Assembly: GCA_040757065.1 (NCBI GenBank)
Contig: JBFLXR010000012.1
Span: 1-64,000 of the forward strand
Direction of reading: 5' to 3'
DNA from: JBFLXR01 sp040757065
GTDB taxonomy: Bacteria > Pseudomonadota > Gammaproteobacteria > Burkholderiales > Gallionellaceae
DNA: 64,000 nucleotides
This document shows, in pieces, positions 16,786 to 25,806 of the stretch. Position 1 is the first letter of the stretch. Every line of letters begins with the position of its first letter. Made by a program: the position numbers and the translations under genes. A model generated the notes under the pieces. That model worked only from the letters and a program-made list of their open reading frames with translations, had not been told where the DNA came from and ran no database searches.

Positions 16786-18636
16786 TTATTTCTCCAACTG
16801 CGTAACGTCGCGTACCGCGCCTTTGTCGGCACTGGTCGTCAGCATCGCATAGGCTTTCAGTGCAGCCGACACGTGACGCTGACGATCCACCGGCTTCCAG
16901 GCTTTATTGCCGCGCGCCAGCATGGCTTCGCGACGGGCGTCCAGCGTTTCCAGCGCCACGTCCAGATGAATGTGGCGGTTGGGGATGTCGATCTTGATGG
17001 TATCGCCTTCCTCCACCAACCCGATCGCGCCGCCCTCCGCCGCTTCCGGCGAAACGTGTCCGATCGACAAGCCCGAGGTGCCGCCGGAAAAACGGCCGTC
17101 GGTGAGCAGCGCACACGCCTTGCCCAAGCCTTTCGATTTCAGGTAGGAAGTCGGGTAGAGCATCTCCTGCATGCCGGGGCCGCCGCGCGGGCCTTCATAG
17201 CGAATCACTACCACGTCGCCGGCTTCGATCTTATCGGCCAGAATCGCTTCTACTGCGCTATCCTGACTTTCGAACACGCGAGCGCGGCCATTGAATTTCA
17301 GAATGCTTGCATCCACCCCGGCGGTTTTCACGATACAGCCGTTTTCAGCGATATTGCCGTACAGCACGGCCAGCCCGCCGTCTTGCGAATAGGCATGAGC
17401 TTGGTCGCGAATACAGCCGTTGGCGCGATCATCGTCCAGCGCCGGGTAGCGCATGGATTGCGAAAACGCTACCGTGGTCGGGATCCCGCCCGGCGCTGCG
17501 CGGAAGAAGTCCTTCACCGCCGCATCTTGCGTGCGCTGAATATCGTACTGTTCCAATGCTGCACCCAAGCTGGGGCTGTGTACCGTCGGCACATCGCGGT
17601 TCAGCAAACCGGCGCGGTCCAACTCGCCCAAAATGCCGACCACGCCGCCGGCACGGTGCACGTCTTCCATATGATATTGCTGAGTGCTCGGCGCCACCTT
17701 GGACAGATGCGGCACTTTACGCGACAGACGGTCGATATCGCGCATGGAGAAATCCACGCCGCCTTCGCGCGCAGCGGCCAGCAGGTGCAACACCGTGTTG
17801 GTCGACCCGCCCATCGCGATATCCAGACTCATCGCATTTTCGAAGGCTTCGAAGGTGGCAATGCTGCGCGGCAGCACGCTGGCATCGTCTTGCTCGTACC
17901 AGCGCTTGGCGTTTTCCACCGCCAGACGACCGGCACGCAGGAACAACTCTTTGCGGTCGGCATGAGTTGCCACCAGCGAACCGTTGCCCGGCAGCGACAG
18001 GCCCAGTGCTTCTGTCAGGCAGTTCATCGAATTGGCGGTAAACATGCCGGAGCAGGAACCGCACGTCGGACAGGCGGAACGTTCCAGCGCATTCACTTCC
18101 TCGTCGCTGCACTTGCTGTCGGCAGCGGACACCATCGCATCCACCAGATCCAGCATCACGGTCTTGCCTTCCCATACCATTTTGCCCGCTTCCATCGGGC
18201 CGCCGGACACGAACACAGCCGGAATGTTCAGGCGCATCGCCGCCATCAGCATCCCCGGGGTGATCTTGTCGCAGTTGGAAATGCACACCATCGCATCGGC
18301 GCAATGCGCATTCACCATATATTCCACCGAGTCGGCGATCAGTTCGCGGCTGGGCAGCGAATACAACATGCCGTCGTGCCCCATCGCAATGCCATCGTCC
18401 ACCGCAATGGTGTTGAATTCCTTTGCTACGCCGCCCGCCTTTTCGATTTCGCGCGCAACCAACTGCCCCATGTCCTTCAAATGCACATGGCCGGGCACGA
18501 ACTGGGTAAACGAGTTCACCACCGCAATGATCGGCTTGTCGAAGTCGCCGTCTTTCATGCCGGTGGCACGCCACAGCGAACGGGCGCCCGCCATATTGCG
18601 GCCGCGGGTAGTAGTATGGGAACGGTATGCAGGCAT
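16786..18636 (-). CDS. ilvD: Dihydroxy-acid dehydratase
   Basis: IlvD converts 2,3-dihydroxy-3-methylvalerate and 2,3-dihydroxyisovalerate to the 2-oxo acids of isoleucine and valine synthesis. The 616-residue length is typical. Cluster-binding cysteines appear in ISNCDKITPGML and CPTCGSCSGMFTANSMN, consistent with an iron-sulfur enzyme. DGRFSGGTSGLSIGHVSPEAA is the conserved C-terminal signature. The start MPAYRSHTTT matches the family; the longer open frame upstream is chance. Its product supplies the amino acids that the liv transporter imports, although the two are not in one operon. Confidence 0.97.
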   Translation of the reverse strand: MPAYRSHTTTRGRNMAGARSLWRATGMKDGDFDKPIIAVVNSFTQFVPGHVHLKDMGQLVAREIEKAGGVAKEFNTIAVDDGIAMGHDGMLYSLPSRELIADSVEYMVNAHCADAMVCISNCDKITPGMLMAAMRLNIPAVFVSGGPMEAGKMVWEGKTVMLDLVDAMVSAADSKCSDEEVNALERSACPTCGSCSGMFTANSMNCLTEALGLSLPGNGSLVATHADRKELFLRAGRLAVENAKRWYEQDDASVLPRSIATFEAFENAMSLDIAMGGSTNTVLHLLAAAREGGVDFSMRDIDRLSRKVPHLSKVAPSTQQYHMEDVHRAGGVVGILGELDRAGLLNRDVPTVHSPSLGAALEQYDIQRTQDAAVKDFFRAAPGGIPTTVAFSQSMRYPALDDDRANGCIRDQAHAYSQDGGLAVLYGNIAENGCIVKTAGVDASILKFNGRARVFESQDSAVEAILADKIEAGDVVVIRYEGPRGGPGMQEMLYPTSYLKSKGLGKACALLTDGRFSGGTSGLSIGHVSPEAAEGGAIGLVEEGDTIKIDIPNRHIHLDVALETLDARREAMLARGNKAWKPVDRQRHVSAALKAYAMLTTSADKGAVRDVTQLEK

Positions 18637-18729
18637 CTTTACTTTTCCTTGGTTCGGCGTGCCGGGTAGACGGCGCTGCCGGTCGATATGCAATAATATA
18701 AAACTCGAATTTTGGATTTTAACCCAAGA

Positions 18730-19524
18730 ATGCTCGTTCATCCGCAAATCGACCCCGTTGCGCTGCAACTCGGCCCGCTGGCGATCCACTGGTACGGCCT
18801 GATGTACCTGCTCGGCTTCGCCCTGTTTATCCTGCTGGGACGCCGCCGCCTTGCCGCACGACCGCGCGCAGGCTGGGATAACCGGTTTCTCGACGATCTG
18901 CTGTTTTACGGGGTACTGGGCGTGGTGCTGGGCGGCAGATTGGGCGAAGTCCTGTTCTACCAACCGGGCTATTATTTTGCGCATCCGGCGGAAATCATCG
19001 CCGTCTGGAAAGGCGGCATGTCGTTCCACGGCGGCTTCCTCGGCGTACTGGTGGCGATGGCATTGTTCGCCCGCCGCTACAACCTGCGCTGGATAGAGCT
19101 GCTGGACTTCGTCGCACCGCTGGTGCCGCTGGGTTTGGGCGCAGGCCGCATCGGTAACTTCATCAATGCCGAACTATGGGGCCGCCCCACCGACCTACCT
19201 TGGGGCATGGTATTCCCCAACGTCGATACGCTGCCGCGGCATCCCTCGCAACTCTACGAATTCGCGCTGGAAGGCCTCGCCCTGTTCGTCATTCTGTGGC
19301 TCTACTCCGCCAAGCCGCGGCCGGTCGGCACGGTATCCGGTTTATTTCTGATCGGCTACGGCAGCTTCCGCTTCTTGGGCGAATTCGCCCGCAACCCTGA
19401 CGATGGCATTTTCGGCCTGATGACCTTTAACATCAGCATGGGGCAATGGCTCAGTTTGCCGATGGTGCTGACCGGGATCGGACTGATGTTCTGGGCGCAC
19501 CGCAATACGAAGGAAACCGCATGA
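18730..19524 (+). CDS. lgt: Prolipoprotein diacylglyceryl transferase
   Basis: Lgt adds diacylglycerol to the lipobox cysteine of prolipoproteins in the inner membrane. The 264-residue protein has about seven transmembrane segments, the HGGFLGVLVA motif, and the signature GAGRIGNFINAELWGRPTDLPW. The first in-frame ATG giving MLVHPQIDPVALQLGPLAIHWYG was chosen, as this is the family N-terminus. It is divergent from ilvD and overlaps pldA by four bases. The window holds many of its likely substrates (livJ, pal, mltA, the Slam-associated lipoprotein). Confidence 0.97.
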   Translation: MLVHPQIDPVALQLGPLAIHWYGLMYLLGFALFILLGRRRLAARPRAGWDNRFLDDLLFYGVLGVVLGGRLGEVLFYQPGYYFAHPAEIIAVWKGGMSFHGGFLGVLVAMALFARRYNLRWIELLDFVAPLVPLGLGAGRIGNFINAELWGRPTDLPWGMVFPNVDTLPRHPSQLYEFALEGLALFVILWLYSAKPRPVGTVSGLFLIGYGSFRFLGEFARNPDDGIFGLMTFNISMGQWLSLPMVLTGIGLMFWAHRNTKETA

Positions 19525-20627
19525 ATCGTTTCACCAAACTGCTCTGGCTGAGCGGCCTGAGCGCCGCAGCACCGTTCGCACATTCTGCCGACACGGGCAT
19601 GCAACACTGCGCCGAACAATTCCGCAACGATGCCGCTGCGCGCCTGCAATGCTTCGACGACTTGCTGAAAGCCCCGGCCTCCCCGGCGACAGCCAGCCCT
19701 CAAGCGACTGAGACGGCTGCCAGCCCTGCGCCGCAAACCGCAGCCGCCCCGTCGGCAGCCGAAGACGCAAGTGCCGGGCAACACGCGCGCCGCGAAGATC
19801 ACCGCAGTTTTCTCACACGCGCCTGGAATCTGGACGATCTCAACAGCGGCGACAACCGCTTCGGTCGTCTGCGCCCGCACAAGCAAAACTACCTGATCTT
19901 CCGCAAAACCTCGCGACCGAATCAGTATCCGTCCAGTCCCACGCACGGACAAACGCTCATCCCTTACAACTTGGATGCCGCCGAAACCAAATATCAACTG
20001 AGTTTCAAATCCGAAATCGGCAACCGGCACGACTTTAACGTATTCGGTTTCAATGACTTCCGCGTCTGGGCCGCCTACAGCCAGCAATCCAACTGGCAGA
20101 TGTTCAACTCCTCCAACTCCGCCCCCTTCCGCGAAACCAACTACGAACCGGAAGTCATTGCCTCGTTCGGTACCGACGCGCAATCCGGACTCAAACTGGT
20201 CAACCTCGGCTTCAGCCACCAGTCGAACGGCCGCGCCGGCAAAGAGTCGCGCAGCTGGAACCGCATCTACCTGCAAGGCGGCTGGGAATGGAACGAATTC
20301 TCCGTGCTGGCGCGCGGCTGGTGGCGCGTGCCGGAGAAACCGTGGAAGGACGACAATCCGGACATCGAACAATTCATGGGGCGCGGCGATCTCGTCGCCC
20401 ACTGGGAACCGCACGACCGTTCGCAATCGCTCTCCTTCCTAGTGCGCAACAACCTGCGCTCGCGGCATAACCACGGCTACATGCAACTCGACTGGGCGAT
20501 TCCCCTCAAACTCGGCAACGCCGCGCGCTTCCACCTCCAGCTCGGCTCGGGCTACGGTGAAAGCATGCTCGACTACAACCACGCGCAGAACACACTGGGC
20601 ATCGGCTTCTCGTTCAGAGAATGGTAA
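19521..20627 (+). CDS. pldA: Outer-membrane phospholipase A
   Basis: PldA is a dimeric outer-membrane phospholipase that cleaves phospholipids when the membrane's asymmetry is disturbed. The catalytic motif is His233-Gln-Ser235 followed by Asn247 in SRSWNR, with the 14-residue His to Asn spacing of E. coli OMPLA. A signal peptide ends near AHSAD. A Cys-containing segment and a Pro/Ala-rich linker of about 45 residues (50-95) separate it from the barrel, which is longer than in the enterobacterial enzyme. The ATGA overlap with lgt implies coupled translation. The C-terminus ends in FREW rather than phenylalanine. Confidence 0.94.
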   Translation: MNRFTKLLWLSGLSAAAPFAHSADTGMQHCAEQFRNDAAARLQCFDDLLKAPASPATASPQATETAASPAPQTAAAPSAAEDASAGQHARREDHRSFLTRAWNLDDLNSGDNRFGRLRPHKQNYLIFRKTSRPNQYPSSPTHGQTLIPYNLDAAETKYQLSFKSEIGNRHDFNVFGFNDFRVWAAYSQQSNWQMFNSSNSAPFRETNYEPEVIASFGTDAQSGLKLVNLGFSHQSNGRAGKESRSWNRIYLQGGWEWNEFSVLARGWWRVPEKPWKDDNPDIEQFMGRGDLVAHWEPHDRSQSLSFLVRNNLRSRHNHGYMQLDWAIPLKLGNAARFHLQLGSGYGESMLDYNHAQNTLGIGFSFREW

Positions 20628-20648
20628 GCCGTATCGCGGGGCGCACGC

Positions 20649-20677
20649 TTGACACCCGTCCGTCGCGCCCCGATACT
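20649..20677 (+). promoter_or_regulatory. Sigma-70-type promoter of the CorC-like gene
   Basis: TTGACA (20649-20654), a 17-base spacer and GATACT (20672-20677) form a near-consensus promoter 31 bases before the TTG start. A GC-rich inverted repeat (CGGGGCGC 20637-20644 and GCGCCCCG 20665-20672) flanks the -35 and could be the pldA terminator or an operator. Confidence 0.65.
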
Positions 20678-20707
20678 TTCCGCTTCGCATTCTGACATTC
20701 CGCCGCT

Positions 20708-21982
20708 TTGGAAGATCTTTCGCTGGGCACGCTGATTTTCGCCCTGATTCTGATTCTGGCCTGCTCGGGCTTTTTCTCCGCCTCCGAGACCGCCATGATG
20801 GCGCTCAACCGCTACCGTCTGGCGCATCTGGTGCGCAAAAACAACGCCAGCGCCAAGCTGACCGCGCGCCTGCTGGAACACACGGATAAGCTGCTCGGTT
20901 CGGTGCTGCTGGGTAATACGCTGCTGAATGTGGCCGCTGCGATGCTGACGGATATGATTCTGGAGCGCTTGCTCGGTCACGACGAATGGGTCGTGCTGTT
21001 CGGCACGCTGGCGATTACTTTCCTGTTGCTGGTATTCAGCGAAATCATGCCGAAGGTGATCGCCGCCAGCCATCCCGAGCGCGTGGCGTTGCCTGCGGGC
21101 TATGTGCTGGCGCCGCTGATTAAATTGTTTCACCCGGTTGTTTCAATCGCCACCGCACTGGTGCGCGGTTTCCTGCGGCTGCTGCGCATCCCCATCCAGA
21201 CCGACCGCAGCACGCATAAGGGCAGTCTGGAAGAGTTGCGCATGCAGGTACTGGAGGCAGAACACTTCCTGCCGCGCAAACACCAAAAGATGCTGCTTAA
21301 TCTGGTCGATATGGAACGCATCGCCGTCAACGATGTGATGGTGCCGCGCAATCAGATCGAGGCGCTCGATCTGGACAGTGCGCCAGAGGTTTTGCGCGAA
21401 CAGCTTGCCACTTGCCACCATACGCTGCTGCCGGTTTGTCAGGGTGCGCTGGACAATATCGTCGGGGTTTTGCATGTGCGCCGGGCGCTGACGCTGATGC
21501 AGCGCGAGACGTTCAGTGTGGACGAATTGCGCGCACTGTTGCTCGACCCGTACTTCATTCCCTCGGAGACTTCGCTGCTGTCTCAGTTGCAGCAGTTTCA
21601 GGAGCGCCATTTGCGGCTGGGGCTGATTGTGGACGAATACGGCGAATTGCTGGGCTTAGTGACGCTGGAAAATATTCTGGAAGAAATCGTCGGCGATTTC
21701 ACCACGCAGTCGCCCGCACAGGGCGGCAAGTTTCAGCGCCAGCCGGACGGCAGCGTGTATGTGGAAGGCACGGTTTCGCTGCGCGACCTGAACCGCAAGC
21801 TGGGGCTGCACTTTCCTCTGAACGGTGCAAAAACGCTGAACGGGCTGATTCTGGAGCATTTGGAAGACATTCCCGAGGCGGGCACCAGTCTGAAAATCGC
21901 CGACCATCCCATCGAAATCGTCCAGACGCAGGACCGCGCGGTAAAAGTCGCCAAGATTTTCCCGGCGCTGCCGAAAAAATAA
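20708..21982 (+). CDS. CorC/HlyC family membrane protein with DUF21 and CBS domains
   Basis: A 424-residue protein with an N-terminal DUF21 membrane domain (three to four hydrophobic segments; CSGFFSASETAMMALNRYRL is the diagnostic motif). A CBS-domain pair (about 200-320, including VNDVMVPRNQIEALD and LGLIVDEYGELLGLVTLENILEEIVGDF) and a CorC_HlyC C-terminal domain follow. Family members are linked to magnesium or cobalt homeostasis. The frame can only start at TTG 20708, because a stop lies five codons earlier and the first ATG is well inside the protein. A strong promoter precedes it. Confidence 0.9.
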   Translation: MEDLSLGTLIFALILILACSGFFSASETAMMALNRYRLAHLVRKNNASAKLTARLLEHTDKLLGSVLLGNTLLNVAAAMLTDMILERLLGHDEWVVLFGTLAITFLLLVFSEIMPKVIAASHPERVALPAGYVLAPLIKLFHPVVSIATALVRGFLRLLRIPIQTDRSTHKGSLEELRMQVLEAEHFLPRKHQKMLLNLVDMERIAVNDVMVPRNQIEALDLDSAPEVLREQLATCHHTLLPVCQGALDNIVGVLHVRRALTLMQRETFSVDELRALLLDPYFIPSETSLLSQLQQFQERHLRLGLIVDEYGELLGLVTLENILEEIVGDFTTQSPAQGGKFQRQPDGSVYVEGTVSLRDLNRKLGLHFPLNGAKTLNGLILEHLEDIPEAGTSLKIADHPIEIVQTQDRAVKVAKIFPALPKK

Positions 21983-22072
21983 TCCGCCTCGCCGGCATGC
22001 CGCGCAATCCGCTTTACAAACCGGGCAACGCTCGGCATGATGCAAAGCTATCGGGCTGAAAGGGTAGACATC

Positions 22073-23308
22073 ATGGCGGCGGACACCAAACGCGACCAGA
22101 GCAAAGATAAAAATAAAGTCAAAGAATCGCTCTACCAGTGGGAAGGCAAAGATCGTACCGGCAAACTGCTGAAGGGTGAAATTCGCGCCGCGGGCGAAGC
22201 TATCGTCTCGGCCCAGTTGCGCCGCATGGGCATTACCGTCATCAAAATCCGCAAGCTGCGCAGCTCCAGCAAAAAAGTTACTGAAAAAGACGTCACCATC
22301 TTCACCCGCCAGCTCGCCACCATGCTGAAATCCGGCGTGCCGTTGCTGCAAGCGTTCGACATCGTCGGCAAGGGACATCCCAATCCGGCGGTTTCGCGCA
22401 TGCTGGCCGACATTAAAATCGAGGTAGAAACCGGCAGCAGTCTGAATCAGGCTTTCCGCAAATATCCGCTGTATTTCGATGCGCTGTACTGCAATCTGGT
22501 CGCAGCGGGCGAGGCCGCCGGTATTCTGGATACGCTGCTGGATCGTCTGGCGACTTACCGCGAGAAAATTCTCGCCATCAAGAGCAAGATCAAGTCCGCC
22601 CTGTTTTACCCGATTGCAGTGATCGTGGTGGCTTTTATCATCACGGCGGTGATTATGATTTTCGTGATCCCGGCGTTTAAGGAATTGTTCTCCAGCTTCG
22701 GCGCCGACCTGCCCGCCCCCACGCTGTTCGTGATGGCGATCTCCGATTTCTTCGTCGACTGGTGGTGGGCGATCTTCGGCAGCATCGGCGGCGGGCTGTA
22801 TGCCTTCTTCTACGTCTGGAAACGTGACAAGAACGTGCAGCGCGTAATGGATAAACTCCTGCTCAGACTGCCGATCTTCGGCGAACTGATCCGCAAGTCG
22901 GTGGTGGCGCGCTGGTCGCGTACGCTGGCGACCATGTTCGCAGCGGGCGTGCCGCTGGTGGAAGCCTTCAACTCGGTGGCAGGCGCATCCGGCAATGCAC
23001 TGTATTTCGATGCCACGATGGAAATTCAGCGTCAGGTCAGCACCGGCACCAGCCTGACCGTTGCGATGCAGAATACTGAAGTCTTCCCCCCGATGGTGCT
23101 GCAAATGGTGGCGATCGGCGAAGAGGCCGGCTCGCTCGACAGCATGCTGTCCAAGGTGGCCGACTTCTATGAAGGCGAAGTGGACGATGCCGTGAAGGGG
23201 CTCTCCAGCCTGATGGAACCGATTATCATGGTGGTGCTGGGCACGCTGATCGGCGGCATGGTGGTCGCCATGTATCTGCCGATTTTCAAGATGGGTTCGG
23301 TGGTGTAA
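22073..23308 (+). CDS. pilC: Type IV pilus inner-membrane platform protein PilC
   Basis: A 411-residue T2SF-family protein with two homologous halves (TIFTRQLATMLKSGVPLLQAFDIVGKG early and ARWSRTLATMFAAGVPLVEAFNSVAG later) and three transmembrane segments. PilC anchors the assembly ATPase at the inner membrane in type IV pilus biogenesis. MAADTKRDQ was chosen as start rather than an upstream in-frame ATG. The usual upstream partner pilB is absent here; the preceding gene is the CorC-like gene. pilD follows with a one-base overlap. Confidence 0.95.
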   Translation: MAADTKRDQSKDKNKVKESLYQWEGKDRTGKLLKGEIRAAGEAIVSAQLRRMGITVIKIRKLRSSSKKVTEKDVTIFTRQLATMLKSGVPLLQAFDIVGKGHPNPAVSRMLADIKIEVETGSSLNQAFRKYPLYFDALYCNLVAAGEAAGILDTLLDRLATYREKILAIKSKIKSALFYPIAVIVVAFIITAVIMIFVIPAFKELFSSFGADLPAPTLFVMAISDFFVDWWWAIFGSIGGGLYAFFYVWKRDKNVQRVMDKLLLRLPIFGELIRKSVVARWSRTLATMFAAGVPLVEAFNSVAGASGNALYFDATMEIQRQVSTGTSLTVAMQNTEVFPPMVLQMVAIGEEAGSLDSMLSKVADFYEGEVDDAVKGLSSLMEPIIMVVLGTLIGGMVVAMYLPIFKMGSVV

Positions 23309-24168
23309 TGCTGGATTTGTTTCACTACGCTCCGGCATTCTTTGCCGGCGCTTGTGCGCTGCTCGGTCTGTTGGTCGGCAGTTTCCTGAATGTCGTGATC
23401 CACCGCCTGCCCAAAATGCTGGAACGCGAATGGCGCGCCCAGTGCGCCGAGCTGAATGGTCACCCTCCGGAAGACGCGCCGCGCTATAACCTGTTCGTAC
23501 CGCGTTCGGCCTGCCCGCATTGCGGACACCGCATTACCGTCATGGAAAACACCCCGCTGTTCGGGTATCTGTTTCTGCGCGGGCGTTGCAGCGCTTGCAG
23601 CCAGCCGATCGGCCTGCGCTATCCGGTAGTCGAACTTCTGTCCGCACTCCTGTCCGGCTTCGCCGCATGGCACTTCGGCCCGACTTACGCCGCACTCGCC
23701 TCGCTATTTCTGATTTGGGCGCTGATCGCACTCACTTTCATCGACTTCGACACCCAACTTCTACCGGACAGCATCACCCTGCCGCTGCTTTGGCTGGGCT
23801 TGCTGGTCAATTTCAACGGTACGTTTGTCCCGCTCAGCGACGCCGTCATCGGCGCGGTCGTCGGATATCTGGCGCTGTGGAGCGTCTACTGGCTGTTTAA
23901 GCTGACCACCGGCAAAGAGGGCATGGGCTACGGTGATTTCAAGCTGCTGGCCGCACTCGGCGCATGGCTGGGCTGGCAGATGCTGCCGCTGGTCATTCTG
24001 CTTTCTTCAGTGGTCGGCGCACTGGTCGGCATTGTGCTGATCGTCGTCGCCAAGCGCGGGCGCGATGTCGCCATCCCCTTCGGCCCCTATCTGGCAGGCG
24101 GCGGGCTGCTGGCATTGTTCTGGGGTCAAACGCTGACCCAGCAATACCTGCAATTGTTTAACCTATGA
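23308..24168 (+). CDS. pilD: Prepilin peptidase PilD
   Basis: PilD cleaves and N-methylates type IV prepilins in the inner membrane. The 286-residue protein has an N-terminal domain with the zinc-binding pairs CPHC and CSAC. It carries two catalytic aspartates, in FIDFDTQLLPD and GMGYGDFKLLAALGAWLGW. About seven to eight transmembrane segments follow the family pattern. Its start overlaps the pilC stop by one base (TAATG) and its end overlaps coaE by ATGA. Confidence 0.96.
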   Translation: MLDLFHYAPAFFAGACALLGLLVGSFLNVVIHRLPKMLEREWRAQCAELNGHPPEDAPRYNLFVPRSACPHCGHRITVMENTPLFGYLFLRGRCSACSQPIGLRYPVVELLSALLSGFAAWHFGPTYAALASLFLIWALIALTFIDFDTQLLPDSITLPLLWLGLLVNFNGTFVPLSDAVIGAVVGYLALWSVYWLFKLTTGKEGMGYGDFKLLAALGAWLGWQMLPLVILLSSVVGALVGIVLIVVAKRGRDVAIPFGPYLAGGGLLALFWGQTLTQQYLQLFNL

Positions 24169-24773
24169 GTTGGTTCGTCGGCCTGACCGGAGGCATCGGC
24201 AGCGGAAAAAGCACAGCTGCCCGGCAATTCGCCGCACTCGGCGCGGACATCGTCGATACCGATATCATCGCCCACCAGCTTACCGCCCCTGACGGCGCAG
24301 CAATCCCGGCAATTCGCACTACATTCGGTGCCGACTTTCTCACGCCGGATGGTGCGTTAAACCGCGCCCGCATGCGCGAAACGATTTTCGCCGACCCTGC
24401 CGCCAAACAAAAACTGGAAGCGATCCTGCATCCGGCCATTCGCAGCGAGGCGCAGCGGCAAGCCGGCGCCAGTACCGCGCCGTATGTGCTGGTGGTCGTG
24501 CCATTACTGTTCGAGAGCGGCGCTTACCGCAACTGGCTGCACCGGGTTTGCGCGGTGGATTGCCCGGAAGACCTGCAAATCGCCCGCACGATGCAGCGCA
24601 GCGGCTTGAGCGAAACAGCTGTGCGCGCCATCATGGCACAACAACTCTCCCGCGCCGAACGCTGTGCGCTGGCCGACGACACCGTCGACAACAGCGGCAC
24701 GACGGACGCGTTGCACGATCAAGTCACGCGACTGCACGCCCTTTATCTCGATTTGGCGGCAAAAAACCGTTAA
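24165..24773 (+). CDS. coaE: Dephospho-CoA kinase
   Basis: CoaE phosphorylates dephospho-CoA, the last step of coenzyme A synthesis. The 202-residue protein begins with the P-loop VGLTGGIGSGKSTAARQFA and has DTDIIAHQLTA and VVVPLLFESG, all typical. Co-transcription with pilD is a common proteobacterial arrangement, shown here by the four-base overlap. Confidence 0.97.
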   Translation: MSWFVGLTGGIGSGKSTAARQFAALGADIVDTDIIAHQLTAPDGAAIPAIRTTFGADFLTPDGALNRARMRETIFADPAAKQKLEAILHPAIRSEAQRQAGASTAPYVLVVVPLLFESGAYRNWLHRVCAVDCPEDLQIARTMQRSGLSETAVRAIMAQQLSRAERCALADDTVDNSGTTDALHDQVTRLHALYLDLAAKNR

Positions 24774-24802
24774 TTCCGCACAAACTTAGCAAAATCTTGC
24801 TT

Positions 24803-24825
24803 TATAATGTCGGGAAATTCCGACA
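24803..24825 (+). promoter_or_regulatory. -10 box and small hairpin upstream of zapD
   Basis: A consensus TATAAT at 24803-24808 lies about 45 bases before the zapD GTG; no good -35 was found. TGTCGG (24808-24813) and CCGACA (24820-24825) could pair across a six-base loop in the leader. Confidence 0.4.
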
Positions 24826-24853
24826 ATAATAGCCTTAAATACCCGGCGGCCAA

Positions 24854-25609
24854 GTGATTTCATACGAATTTCCGCTCAACGAACGCATCCGTACTCTGCT
24901 GCGGCTGGAGGATCTGTTCGCCCGGATTTCGTATTTCATCGAGCGCGGCAACCGCGACGATCACCATGCCGCACTCGGCGTGCTGTTCGAAATCATGGAA
25001 GTCGCCAGCCGTGCCGACCTGAAATCCGACCTGTTGCAGGAAATGGAGCGCCAGAAGCGCGTTCTTGCTGCACTGCATAACAATCCCGAAATTTCCGAAG
25101 AAGCGCTGGAAGGCGTACTGAGCGAAATCGAAGGCGCTTCGGCGGGTCTGCTCGGCATGAGCGGCAAAATCGGCCAGCATCTGCGCGAAAACGAATGGCT
25201 GATGGGGATTAAGCAACGCGCCTGCATTCCCGGCGGTGTGTGCGAGTTCGACCTGCCGTCCTATCATTACTGGCAGCATCAGGATGTCACCATCCGCCGC
25301 AATTACCTCAAGGCATGGCTTGCCCCCATGCTGCCGATCAATGAAGGCCTGAACATCGTTCTGAAACTGTTGCGCGAAAGCGGCAAAACGCACCGCTTCA
25401 CCGCCTTTCAGGGGCACTTTCAGCAAATGCAGGGCGGCCGCGTCGCACAAATGCTGCGTATCCGGCTGGAAGACGATTTAGCTTGCGTACCTGAAATCAG
25501 CGCCAACAAATACGCGCTGAATATCCGCTTTGTCGCTGCCGACTACGCAGCAAAAAGTGCACTCTTCGCGCAGGACGTCCCGTTCGAACTGGTTTTCTGC
25601 ACACTGTAA
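24854..25609 (+). CDS. zapD: Cell division protein ZapD
   Basis: ZapD (YacF) binds the C-terminal tail of FtsZ and bundles filaments at the division ring. The 251-residue helical protein begins ISYEFPLNERIRTLLRLEDLF, the conserved N-terminus, and contains CEFDLPSYHYWQ in the C-terminal beta part. The start is GTG. It overlaps yacG by one base. Its target FtsZ is encoded about 10 kb away in the division cluster. Confidence 0.95.
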   Translation: MISYEFPLNERIRTLLRLEDLFARISYFIERGNRDDHHAALGVLFEIMEVASRADLKSDLLQEMERQKRVLAALHNNPEISEEALEGVLSEIEGASAGLLGMSGKIGQHLRENEWLMGIKQRACIPGGVCEFDLPSYHYWQHQDVTIRRNYLKAWLAPMLPINEGLNIVLKLLRESGKTHRFTAFQGHFQQMQGGRVAQMLRIRLEDDLACVPEISANKYALNIRFVAADYAAKSALFAQDVPFELVFCTL

Positions 25610-25806
25610 TGGAACGCAAACCCCGCCTCGTCAACTGCCCGCAATGCGGCAAAGAATCCGAGTGGTCACCGGAAAACCGCTACCGTCCGTTTTGCAGCGA
25701 ACGCTGCAAGATGATCGACCTCGGCGCGTGGGCTACCGAGAACTACCGGCTCGAAGAAAGCGAAGCGCCGCTGGGCGCAAACGGCGAACCGCCTCACCAA
25801 GCCTGA
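25609..25806 (+). CDS. yacG: DNA gyrase inhibitor YacG
   Basis: A 65-residue zinc protein with cysteines at 10, 13, 29 and 33 (CPQC, CSERC) and the RPFCSERCKMIDLGAWATE core. YacG homologues bind GyrB and inhibit gyrase. It starts on the last base of the zapD stop and ends within the 3' end of the convergent Nudix/ThiE-like gene, a 13-base overlap. Confidence 0.95.
   Translation: MERKPRLVNCPQCGKESEWSPENRYRPFCSERCKMIDLGAWATENYRLEESEAPLGANGEPPHQA

Noticed and set aside
16873..18669. Long plus-strand ORF (598 codons) opposite ilvD
   Set aside because: It mirrors the ilvD coding frame on the other strand, is rich in His, Arg and Gln and has no recognisable domain. Long antisense frames are expected in GC-rich coding DNA.
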